A DNA stretch of 64,000 bases, taken from NCBI RefSeq assembly GCF_000143535.2, contig NC_037322.1:2108001-2172000 (forward strand), in the 5' to 3' direction. Source of the stretch: Botrytis cinerea B05.10 (taxonomy: Eukaryota > Ascomycota > Leotiomycetes > Helotiales > Sclerotiniaceae). The position numbers and the translations under genes were made by a program. Every line of letters starts with the position of its first letter. Within the stretch, counting starts at the first letter, position 1. Below the pieces are notes generated by a model, which worked only from the letters and a program-made list of their open reading frames with translations, ran no database searches and was not told where the DNA came from. Of the stretch, positions 54,623-64,000 are shown piece after piece.

Positions 54623-56492
54623 TTTCGGCACTGAAATAATGTCAAGAAAAAGGTTGCAATACTGCGAACAGTTCGTAGTTGTTGAGTATACATGAGGTAG
54701 AGACCATGCATATAAATAGTTAAATGATGATTTTCTTAGCTTCTATTGTGACTTGCCGTCTAAAACTTGGACTGTAAAGGCTCACGGTCATTGACACAAA
54801 GGATCTTCACTACATACGTGAAGAAGAGGAGGTCAATAGTCTAACTGAGCTTCAAACTCCCAGTATAATGACGCAATGAACATGTCATGGAAGTGGATTT
54901 CTCGTATACGAATACAGAATTTGGTAGCTTTTACTGACCTGTGTTAACAAGATACGCAGCCAATTCAACCTCTGTTGGTCAATACAAAGCACCGACTTAT
55001 CCGGGAAATTGGTAGGTTCATACCAGGATACTTTCAGCTTGCAGCTTACCAGGCTTAGTTGATTTTCGTTTTCTTCGCCAAAGATGAGATATACCGAAAT
55101 ATTCATTGGTAGATTTCCAGCATCTCAGCGGCTCCATGATGATCATAGCAGGGAATATTTTAAGGACGAACAGATCGCGTCGAAGATCTGTGGGTCCGAC
55201 AAGGTAAATTTGACTTCCGGCTAGCCTGTGCCCCACAACTCAGCTGTATCGCATGCCGTGTTTTGATATGAATGAAGTTAGTATGGTGGAGTTTCACGTT
55301 GACCGTTCCGTAGCTACCGGTATTCATTTTCTGAACTTTTATTAGGAAACTCTAGACAGATGGTGCTAACTTCTCACGCTGTAGTGATTTTTAGCAATCT
55401 AGTATCCTCCAATATGATATTTGCAATGCATCCGGTTCAATCTTTGAGCTCTTGCTCACCTCTTACAACATTGTCATACCGCATAAATTCACTTGACTCA
55501 ACTTTTGCCTATTGCCTTTTAGGTCTAACCTTCTGCACCAAAGCGATATCAGAAAAATAAGAACAAAATTGCAGAGGAAAACTATTTACTTTGCCGAATC
55601 ATCCAATCATACACCTCTCTCGACCATTTTACCTTGATATGTACGATAAATCCACATCTTAGAATGGGCTAGGTTTCAGCTCGATGAATTGAATTTATTC
55701 GGCAGACCTCATACGGGGTCAAAGACAGATGCACTGTAACAATATGGGTGGACATTCTTTCGGCCACTATCTCTAATCTACTTCAAGATTGGAAAATTAA
55801 ATTGATGATCTTTCAGCCGCAGTATCACTTAAGGACACAAAAATAATGATGTTCGTGGAGATAGCGCGCTTGTCACTGTCACTGTCACTGACGCACCGAC
55901 ATTTGACACTGCAATGCTCCATACTGGCCGATCTTCTTTGTCTGTATGAAGTAATCCGAATATGTATGGAAACTATTCACAGAATTAAAAGAATTTACAC
56001 TCCAAAGATCGGCCATCGTCCTGGGAGAGTTATCCTATGATACCTAGCTCATCACATATCTCCATATTCTAGCTTTGAAGGAGAATGATGGCTTGGTGTT
56101 AGATCCGATTCCCGTTCTAGTAGTCCGGTTTATAATGATCTTACGCGTATCCTTTCATAGTCGTCCATTTGATGTAACGTTTGATGAATCGACTTATGCC
56201 AATCACAAAGTTTAATTGACGGAAATGAATACAGGATCATCAAGCAGCTCTTTTAAAGTGATCCACACCCTTCAATCATCTGTCACTAAGCTCATGGTTA
56301 GTGGCTATATAACTCAAAACAGTGTGGATTTGAGAATAGTACATCTTGTGCTCTTTTTCTATTTAACTTTGCTTGATATCCTCGAATAAAGGCATCATTC
56401 ATCGCAGCATGCCATACGTCCTTTACATCTCCAATCATTGAAGAATTTCTTATCCAGACGCTCCCACTTGAGCATTCGTGCTACTAGCAGCC
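54623..56492. promoter_or_regulatory. Shared divergent region between galactose oxidase and DyP peroxidase
   Basis: 1.87 kb between two start codons pointing outward. A TATA-like TATTTATA (minus strand) lies at about 54711-54718, some 90 bases before the galactose oxidase start. On the other side TATATAA at 56306-56312 is 181 bases before the DyP start. A short TGTCAC tandem (three units) lies near 55867-55888. Short frames within are not convincing. Confidence 0.5.
56306..56312 (+). promoter_or_regulatory. Candidate TATA box for the DyP peroxidase gene
   Basis: TATATAA in the context GGCTATATAACTC, 181 bases upstream of the start codon, with no competing ATG-rich frame between. Position is plausible for a TATA box with a leader of roughly 150 nt. 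Confidence 0.4.
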
Positions 56493-58386
56493 ATGAGCTT
56501 GATAGCTAGAAAGTCTAATATCCAGGGTGATATCTGGTAAGCTTTTGCGTCTACACGATTTCAAGATATTTGCTTACCGCCTCCATTTTGCTTTAGGCCT
56601 GGCTTGCCCAAAAGAATTCAAAAATTTATGTTCTTTAAGATCAATAAAGCAGATGACTTCAAACAGCGGCTCAGATCTTTTGTCAAAGATGGCGGAATTA
56701 CGAGCGCCAAAGATGCATGTGATATGAAGAACAAAATCCTTGCAGCAAAACTTCAAGCACAACAATCAGGTCGACCAGCCAAGATTCAGTCTCTGCCAGG
56801 TGTTAATATCGCTTTCACCTCAACAGGTTTGGCCGCTGTAAGTCTCAAGCATGCTTTCAAGAACGTGTAATAACGTCTAATGAATATCTAGATGGGTAAA
56901 TTCACTTTTAATGAGGGAGCTGTAAAGAAGGATAAAGAATTGGCCAAGATTTTTAGAAAGAACCAGCTTAGAGGTGGCTTGTTCGGAAAAGGCATGTACG
57001 ATGACCTTGTGAACGAGGGCTGGGATGATCCGCATGAGATTCGAGACCACTACAAGCCATCTCCAAACCGCTTGATTGATGGAGTATTTCTAGTCACAGC
57101 CGAAGAGGAGAATCACTTGAATTCCATGGGGAATGAGATTAAAGAGCATTTTCTCAAGGAACAGGGATTCGGTGATGCCGATACATATTTAATTAGCAAC
57201 GACCCAGCAATTGAGTTCACCTTCACCAGGGAAGGCCGGACTCGCCCAGATAAAGGCAAAGAGCAGTGAGTATTCTCTTCATCTACAATAGATGCTTGAA
57301 CATTCTAACGTGTCTAATGTTTAGTTTCGGCTTCGAGGATGGAATCAGTCAGCCCTTAATTGAAGGCTTAGATGAGGTGACACCCAAGGACAAAGAGCCC
57401 AAGTCCGTGAAATCAGGGTGAGATTCTCCTAATATTGATTGATCTCGACCATTCCAACTGACTTAAGATTGCTTCACCTCTCAGATTGATCTTTGCAGGG
57501 CACGAGGGTGATGATATGAAGCAGCCAGATTGGGCGGAAGATGGGAGCTTCCTAGTTTTTCGGGATCTCCAACAGCTTGTCCCTGAGTTTGACAAGTGAG
57601 TTACTGTGCTTATTTCCATGTTCGCGTGAACTAATCTCATACATTTTTAGATGGTTAGAAGATAACAAACATAACGCACCGTTCATAGGAGAATCTGATA
57701 ATCCCAAAGAGAAGCTTGCTGCGTACCTAATGGGTCGATGGAAAAATGGTATGTTTTTGAGAAGTAATATACCAGAACGTAACTAAACGCTGACTCATTC
57801 ATTAGGAACACCTGTGGATGAGAGTCCTCATGATGACAAAGATGAGAGCCTTTTCCATTCTAACAACTTTGACTTCCATCCCGTTCAAGAACACAAAAAA
57901 TGTCCTTTCGCAGCACATATCCGAAAAATGCGACCTCGTGGAGACCTGGACCACGACCATGCCGTCATCATACGCCGCGGTATCTCTTATGGAGGTGAAG
58001 TAACACCCGAAGAGAAAGCTGTACAGAGATCTGATGACGAGAACGAACGTGGACTTCTTTTCGTGTGTTATCAGAGCGACATTCGAAATGGTTTCAACTT
58101 CTTAACTACTCGCTGGGCAAGCAACCACCACTTCCCAGACCGCAAGGACAATTTCGTTGGTGAGCATGGTCCAGGAATTGATGCTATTGTTGGCCAGCGA
58201 CTCGATCATCACCCACCTCGTTCTATTGGGCTTCCAGATGGTAAAAAGCCTACAGAAGCACGTCTTGAACTTGAAAGATGGGTGGTTCAACGGGGCGGTG
58301 AATATTTCTTTTCGCCGGGAATTAAAGCACTCGAGGGTTATCTGACCGATGCTCCTGATTATCCACCATCGCTTACGGCTCCATGA
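56493..58386 (+). CDS. DyP-type heme peroxidase
   Basis: DyP-type peroxidases use H2O2 to oxidise dyes, phenolics and other substrates. Seven exons (56493-56536, 56597-56837, 56892-57265, 57325-57417, 57485-57595, 57651-57748, 57806-58386) join in frame to 513 residues, usual for fungal DyPs. The GXXDG signature is HFGFEDGISQP at 220-230 with the catalytic Asp225, made across an intron. The proximal heme ligand is His358 in CPFAAHIRKMRPRG. RRGISYG and LLFVCYQSDIRNGFNFL complete the heme pocket. The N-terminus (MSLIARKSNIQGDIWPGLPK) has no signal peptide, so the enzyme is either intracellular or leaves by another route. The gene is divergent from galactose oxidase, an H2O2 producer. Fold and motifs are complete with no disabling change. 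Confidence 0.95.
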
Positions 58387-59864
58387 TTGAATCGGGAAGC
58401 GTTTTCCACGGTATAATTCTGTAGGGTTCACATTTCTAGATAGTGTGTTTACATGGCATGGCGTCTTTGGGAAATTGAAGGAAATATGAGCAATTTGATG
58501 TCAAGTCTTAAACCAATATATTAATGTGTCTTTCGTTAAGAAAGTGATTTGGTTTTGATAGTCGACCAATAAGATTTGAATATCGAATTCTACCTGTCTG
58601 AAATTCACACCATTTGTATCTTTGATATGGATAGTGTGCGTTGAGCTTTGAATTAGCCCCGGGGTCGATTGTCAAAGCTGCCCAGCTGATCAAAAAACTC
58701 CAAGAATTGGTGCCAGATGTGCAACAACAGTCCACGAAACCACGGGATTGTCACTTAATAAAATGTGAGTGGTTGCATTTTATATAGTGGGCAGCTGCCA
58801 ATAAGTGTAACGATGACGTAAATATTGCAATTCATTCTTGGAATTTGATGTGTAATATCATGTGCTCAGTATAGCAGTAACGAATAGCGTGATTCAGTGC
58901 TTCAGCATGAACGACACCGGGCACCTTCAGACGATGACTGCGCCGCAAAACTCGAGCATCGACAAGAAATATAAATGACTTTTGCTTCCATGTTAGCAAT
59001 GGCAATTTATCAATTGAATTTCCATCTTTACTGCAAACAATTCTATCTCGAAGGAGTATAGATAGATTTATATTATCGTTAGATGTTGAAATAGAGGCTT
59101 GAAATAATAAATTCGGTAATTTACATGTCTCCCCTTCATTTGCTTCACTAACAACGTTGCACAAAAATGGTCCACCACTCCAGGGCTTAGAGTAAGCTGA
59201 GTACAAACTATTGTGAATAATATCGATCATCAGCCACACAATCGGTGAAATACGAATTGCTTAGAGTACAAGAAATCCCCTTACTCATAGCCCTACCTAC
59301 TTCCGTTGTCACCTAAGAACTGGTACAGTCATACCTAACGCCACCATCAGCCAAGCTATATCCGCATCACTAAATGGCCGAATCAATTCATCGCGTGCCT
59401 GACACTTCATCAATGTCCCCTGACCTTATCACACCTCACATTACATCAGCCTCCCTTGTAGTTTCAAGGCTGCCCAGATTCAGGGTGCTGGGCGCAGCGC
59501 TAATATTAACGTTATGCCCCAGAAGCTAAAGACAAATTTCGTCAAGTAAGCGGGTGATCATCAGCCTCAAAGCGTAAATAAGAATGATGGGGCACGGTAA
59601 GGCAAAGCTGTGGATTAAATACCAGCCCTATACTGCTTTCATAGGCTCTTTTATTTTTTGATCTATTCATTTCATATTCGCTCGAACATTTTTTGCTGAT
59701 TCGTGTGTTTCTGCTTTTTGTTATCTCGACTGTCTTTGACTTCATTAAATAATTAAACCGAGATCAAACGTACTACAACCAAACACGTAGCTTTACATTT
59801 AATAATCTCAAGAGTTAGATAATAACAGAGAGAATCAGACTAGAGAGCTAAATTCAATAACGCC
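58387..59864. other. Intergenic region
   Basis: 1.5 kb. A minus-strand frame from ATG 59230 to 58832 (132 codons) and another at 58508-58735 have no recognisable features; they could be parts of one small hypothetical gene, but I cannot join them. A 14-base match to the repeat core of 15.8-16.5 kb (CAGATGTGCAACAA) lies at about 58715. Confidence 0.4.
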
Positions 59865-61289
59865 ATGATGACGATCTCCCGTCGAAGCACCACGTCCCTC
59901 CAAGTCCAAGCTCGCAACAGCAACCACTTCCCCGAAACCGAATCAAGCCTTCCAACTCTCCCTCGCGCATCCACGAACTCACTTATAGACAATCTTCTCT
60001 CGTATCTCGGGCCACGCAATCCATTTCCTAAAGCAGTAACCAAAGACGATACCGTTTGGTTATTGGATAATACGGCGTATAGAAACCAGGCAACCGGGAA
60101 GTGGGAAGCAGAGTTTGTAGCTGCAGTGTGGGAGACGGAAAGTGCGAGGCATGTACCGGAGATCATTGGGGATATCGTGGGGAGAATTGGGGGTGACGGT
60201 GATAGAGGAGAAGATGAAATTGTGGAAGAAAGATTGAGACCATTCTTGATGGATGTTCGAGCTGGAAGGGTTGTCAATATTGCTTCTTCAAGTCATCAAC
60301 AGGTCGCGAATTTAAAACTTGGACCATGTGGTCGGAATGGTATTAGTAGTGATATCCGGGGATTGCTAGATGGCAAAGACGGCGAAATTGTAGACTGGGA
60401 AGCCAAAGTTCCATTGGAAACTGAAGGAATATTGCAAATGAAAACAGTCTATGCAGAACCTGAAGGGTGGGGCGTTATTTCTGGTGAGTCCGAGAATTTC
60501 AGATCCCCTCAATATAATAGATGATACAAAACTCGAAGATATCCCAGAGGGCACTTATTAACTTTTTACAGACATTGACGATTCAATAAAAATAACTCAA
60601 ACTAGTTCTCCAATTGACATTTTACGCTCTACCTTCTTATCTAAACCAAAGCCCGTTGATGGAATGCCAGAACTATACAAACACATACAGTCCATCATTA
60701 CACCTAAACACGCATCCGTGGCTCCTTGGTTCTACCTATCTGCTTCGCCCTACACTCTCTACTCATTCCTCAGCGAATTCCGTCGGGAATATTATCCCCA
60801 AGGAACTATGATACTGAGAGATGCCAACTTCCTGAGTTTATCTGGATTGCTGGAGACATTGACAGAGGGTACACAAGAGTACAAAGTTAACGAGATGGAG
60901 AAGATTCATAAATGGTTACCGAAGAGGAAGATGATTTGTGTGGGCGATAGTACGCAGAGTGACCCGGAGGCTTATGGGGAGATGTGAGTTCTTATTTAAG
61001 ATTGTTTTCGATCCCTTCTTGTCCCAATCATCAAGTTTTGTATGCTCGCATATCAGTCTTTCACCTCGCTAACGAACGTCTTAGATGTCGCAAAAACCCA
61101 GGCTGGGTCAAATTAGTTCTCATTCGCAAAGTAACGGACATAGCCTCCGTTGGCATTGTCCAGAAAAACGAACCCGAAAGATTTGAGAAAGCGTTTGCCG
61201 GTGTACCAAAGGATGTCTGGAGAGTGTTCGAGGGTCCAGAGGAGTGCTACGGATTAGTGGATGAACTGATAAAGACTACACCTGCCTGA
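59865..61289 (+). CDS. APP1: APP1-type phosphatidate phosphatase (DUF2183 catalytic domain)
   Basis: App1 is a Mg2+-dependent phosphatidate phosphatase that associates with cortical actin patches and endocytosis in yeast. Three exons (59865-60483, 60572-60983, 61085-61289) join in frame to 411 residues. The N-terminal part contains TKDDTVWLLDNTAYRN and a region rich in acidic residues. The HAD-like catalytic DxDx motif is SDIDDSIKITQTSSPID with Asp207 and Asp209, created across the first intron. The fifth position is Ser rather than the common Thr. Downstream are KHASVAPWFYLSASPYTLY, FRREYYPQGTMILRD, KMICVGDSTQSDPEAYGEM and KNPGWVKLVLIRKVTD, all typical of the family. The protein lacks the long C-terminal extension of yeast App1. 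Start at the first of two consecutive ATG codons. Confidence 0.92.
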
Positions 61290-62349
61290 TGGTCTGCGGA
61301 TATCTAAATTCATCCTTACTGGTTCTTGAGGTCTCGGTATTAATCATCGATTATGAAGCTTGTTTACAATACATGAGTCTGCAATACTCGAGTCTTGAGT
61401 AATATTGTTATCAGCATAAGAACACGAAGAGCCTGGTGGGCGGATACATCTTGGATTAAGACCGAAGGAATCGCGGCAAATGATTAGCAGGAATATATGT
61501 TGTACATGAAGGCTTTACGAGCGGACAAGGTTGTCTTATTTTGCCTACGCAAAAACAGGGTTTTGAAACGCTTTTTCATATTTTGTACCATGATCATACA
61601 ATGTTTGCTCCGGGATGTTGTTGGTGAAGTGGTTCCGATCCGGGGTTTGCATCCTATCGAGATGGGCAGCCGCCCGGTAAAATTGTCGGACCGCCTAAAA
61701 CACCCGCTTTAGATGGCTCAGTATTTGGATGGTATTTAACCTCGGTAAGAACCCAAGTAGCATCTCTGGTGTTGGTATAATACTAACTTGGTATTACAAG
61801 GTATCAACAAAAATTTGAAGGTTAAACGCTCTACTAATGCGATTTTGGAGGGGTTGGAGGGGTAGAGTGATTCAGTACCCTGTAGCGTGCGGCATAGCCT
61901 GATTCTGACCAGCAGAATCCCACTAGAGTGTTGACATTTACCTCCCTGCCATCCAACAGCCCTAGGTACATAAATAGTGATGAATGAAGATTGCATTTTT
62001 GCTTCACTTTTTAGTTGTTTATGGTTTGTTTGATAATTCTCTACTCTCCTTCGTTTACCGACCTTGAAAACAAAGAGTCAAAGGTCGAATATTGTTTGAC
62101 CCATCTTATTCAAGTCACTATCGTTAATTATATTATATGTCGAACAGGTGATTTCGATCATCTGTACAGTTTGGATGCTTGTGTGTGCCACTTTCTTTTC
62201 TAAAGTTTCTCAGGGCAGGAACTACACAAGCCGAATTCTTTCTTTCTTTTCTTTGCAAGACAACTTGCCTCGTTGTTTCGTTACATTCAATTCAACGACA
62301 AATCATTACAGTCCTATCTTAATTCAATACCTATATTCATACAACAAAG
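61290..62349. other. Intergenic region
   Basis: 1.06 kb between two plus-strand genes; short frames only. CT- and AT-rich leader sequence precedes 62350. Confidence 0.55.
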
Positions 62350-63390
62350 ATGGCATCCTTGACCAAAACCTTGACCGAGTCGGATGTAAATTCCATTCTC
62401 TCGCTCATATCACCGCTTTCGTCTTTGTTTACTTCACCATCTCCGGGACAATCTCTTATGCCTGAAAACCAAAACACTTTTCTCAAATTTTCCCTTCTTC
62501 CTCAGAATATTCGCTCCATGATCTGGGGTCAAGCTTTCCTCGAAACCCAATCCCCTCGCCTGATCGAAGTTCGTGCCGAAATCGTAGAAAACCTGCACTG
62601 GAATGTAGACTGCGAAAAAACGATCTTCCCTGAGCCAACAGGATCCTCTGTTTTGAGATGGACAGAGGTTAATCCGCGAGGTCAATGTGCGATCGAAAGG
62701 GTATCCCATGAAAGCAGAGCTGCTGTGGAAGGTATGTGGGATTACTGTCTTAACGATAAACACCCGGAGGATCTTGACTTCATTGAAGTGTATGAGGGAG
62801 ACGATGGGATGGTCGATCCAATATACGTGGACAGGAAAGTTGTCGAGGAAAGGCTGGGTGCCGGGTTCAGAAGGGGAATCAAGTTCTTGAGAGATCAGGA
62901 CACAATATACTTTAAAACGGACTACGGAACCATGAGAGCTTTGCAGGATATGAGATCCAGTATGATTAGTTTCCAGGGAGTGAGGAAAGTAGCCATCGAT
63001 ATGTTTTGTATTGGGCATTATTTGTTGAACAAACAATTCTTTGATGGCTGGTATGAGGAGGATGATTGTGTCGAAATAGAACATGTGAAGGAGAAACCAT
63101 TGCTGGCCGGAATAGAGGAGCTGACGGTAATTGCGGAAAATACTCCACGACAAAGCAAATCGTTTTTGGAGAGCAAGAGCATTTTGTCTCAGTTTGAGGA
63201 ACAACAACCAACAGTTACTATGGCTGATTTTACGAACACAGATGAGACATTGACAAAAGAAACGGCCTTGGTCGTAGCGCAGTTGGCGAAATATGAGATG
63301 ATGAGGAACGGAGATGTAAAGGTTGACTTGGTTAAGAAATACCGTTTGCCAGCCGTCATGGGAGAATTGAAAATAAGAGAAATGGCCTGA
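62350..63390 (+). CDS. 2EXR-domain protein of unknown function
   Basis: Intronless, 346 residues from ATG 62350 (MASLTKTLTESDVNS). After a Ser/Leu-rich N-terminus the 2EXR signature is seen at about residues 44-70 as TFLKFSLLPQNIRSMIWGQ and SPRLIEV, the pattern F..F..LP..IR..IW...PR. Then VSHESRAAVEG resembles the second conserved block of this fungal-specific, often expanded family. The central part is rich in Asp/Glu. No membrane helix, signal peptide or catalytic motif was found. 2EXR proteins are poorly understood and no precise role is offered. The reverse-strand frame 62434-63207 is its antisense shadow. Confidence 0.88.
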   Translation: MASLTKTLTESDVNSILSLISPLSSLFTSPSPGQSLMPENQNTFLKFSLLPQNIRSMIWGQAFLETQSPRLIEVRAEIVENLHWNVDCEKTIFPEPTGSSVLRWTEVNPRGQCAIERVSHESRAAVEGMWDYCLNDKHPEDLDFIEVYEGDDGMVDPIYVDRKVVEERLGAGFRRGIKFLRDQDTIYFKTDYGTMRALQDMRSSMISFQGVRKVAIDMFCIGHYLLNKQFFDGWYEEDDCVEIEHVKEKPLLAGIEELTVIAENTPRQSKSFLESKSILSQFEEQQPTVTMADFTNTDETLTKETALVVAQLAKYEMMRNGDVKVDLVKKYRLPAVMGELKIREMA

Positions 63391-64000
63391 TAAATCGTCG
63401 TCCGAGAGATACGTTGATAATGGACGGAAAGATGGCTCAAAACATCACAAGATAAAGTGTTGGCATGCTAGAGAAATGGTGTAGCCAGACTTAGCTATTG
63501 TTATTGTATCACAGCGTCTCAATGAATGAAAAAAGAAAATGAATTCAGAAATTGGTTGCTACTGTTGAAGAATGGAAAACTTTCAGCATCGAGTCACATG
63601 TAGCCATGGGATTTACTCCCAAGATGTGTGCACTTCAATACGATAACAATTAAATGGTAAACAAAGCAGAACCCCGTTCTGTAATGAAGCCGGATGATGG
63701 AAGAGATAGGAATGTTTAAAGACTTACAGATATTTGACGAGAGCCATATTGAAATGTCTACAGACACTCTGTCACTTCACTGCCCTCGGATGTCAGATAT
63801 CAATACAGAGATGTCCCGCCTTCTGTGATTGTACTCGACTCTTACACTACTCACGATAATTTGAAAAGCACCAAACAATGCAAAAGAGAGTGTTCGATAA
63901 CCAGGTCTACACTCGGAAATTGGAAAGTCATGATCGTAAAGCTTGTCTTGAGATATTGAAAAGAGGAATACAGACGAATATTTATCGGCCGATTTGGTCA
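63391..64000. other. Intergenic region at the window edge
   Basis: No gene or other element was recognised; a gene beginning beyond the edge cannot be excluded. Confidence 0.5.

Noticed and set aside
58832..59230. 132-codon minus-strand frame
   Set aside because: No recognisable features and no clear splice partner; left as possible hypothetical only.
62434..63207. 257-codon minus-strand frame
   Set aside because: Antisense shadow of the 2EXR gene, which has the better-supported frame and a proper start.
1..64000. CRISPR arrays, prokaryotic operons or viral remnants
   Set aside because: The DNA is eukaryotic nuclear; no regular spacer arrays, reverse transcriptase, capsid or transposase frames were seen.

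Overview
This window is nuclear DNA from a filamentous ascomycete. Most genes are split by short introns of about 45-90 bp with GTATGY/GTAAGT donors and YAG acceptors. Genes lie on both strands, and the families are typically fungal: UCS-domain myosin chaperone, galactose oxidase, 2EXR protein, DHA2 drug/H+ antiporter, APP1 phosphatase. Base composition and gene content suggest a leotiomycete, perhaps of the Botrytis/Sclerotinia kind; this is inference, not proof.

Layout. 0.2-10.1 kb is a housekeeping block: ARP3 (-), a taspase-1-like threonine aspartase (+), TFB4 of TFIIH (-), and a She4/CRO1/UNC-45 protein (+). TFB4 and she4 are divergent across about 460 bp. 11.6-14.4 kb holds a large disordered protein (-) with an SQ/TQ cluster and an ASCH/PUA-like module. 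14.4-17 kb lacks convincing genes but has a cluster of degenerate repeats and strong hairpins. An ADH1-type alcohol dehydrogenase (-) follows at 17.1-18.3 kb. 18.3-23.9 kb is gene-poor and contains a decayed coding region. 24-28 kb carries an AT-hook/zinc-finger protein and an unknown single-pass membrane protein. 28.5-31.5 kb is AT-rich, with an RBR-like gene and a probable 418-bp Harbinger-type MITE.

31.5-39.8 kb holds F-actin capping protein alpha, cytochrome b5, a RING-H2 protein and an MFS transporter. 40.3-43.3 kb has a frameshifted F-box-like gene and a second RING-H2 protein. 44.1-54.6 kb looks like a secretome block, all on the minus strand: a secreted nitrilase-family hydrolase, two related cysteine-rich proteins (one decayed), two tandem paralogous small secreted proteins, and galactose oxidase. 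56.5-63.4 kb holds a DyP-type peroxidase, an APP1 phosphatidate phosphatase and a 2EXR protein.

How the genes fit together. Galactose oxidase makes H2O2 and the divergently placed DyP uses it. ARP3, she4, CAP1 and APP1 all bear on cortical actin and endocytic patches. The secreted block resembles plant-interaction loci of necrotrophic fungi. Most intron-containing models were checked for a continuous frame across every exon; exceptions are stated in the entries.
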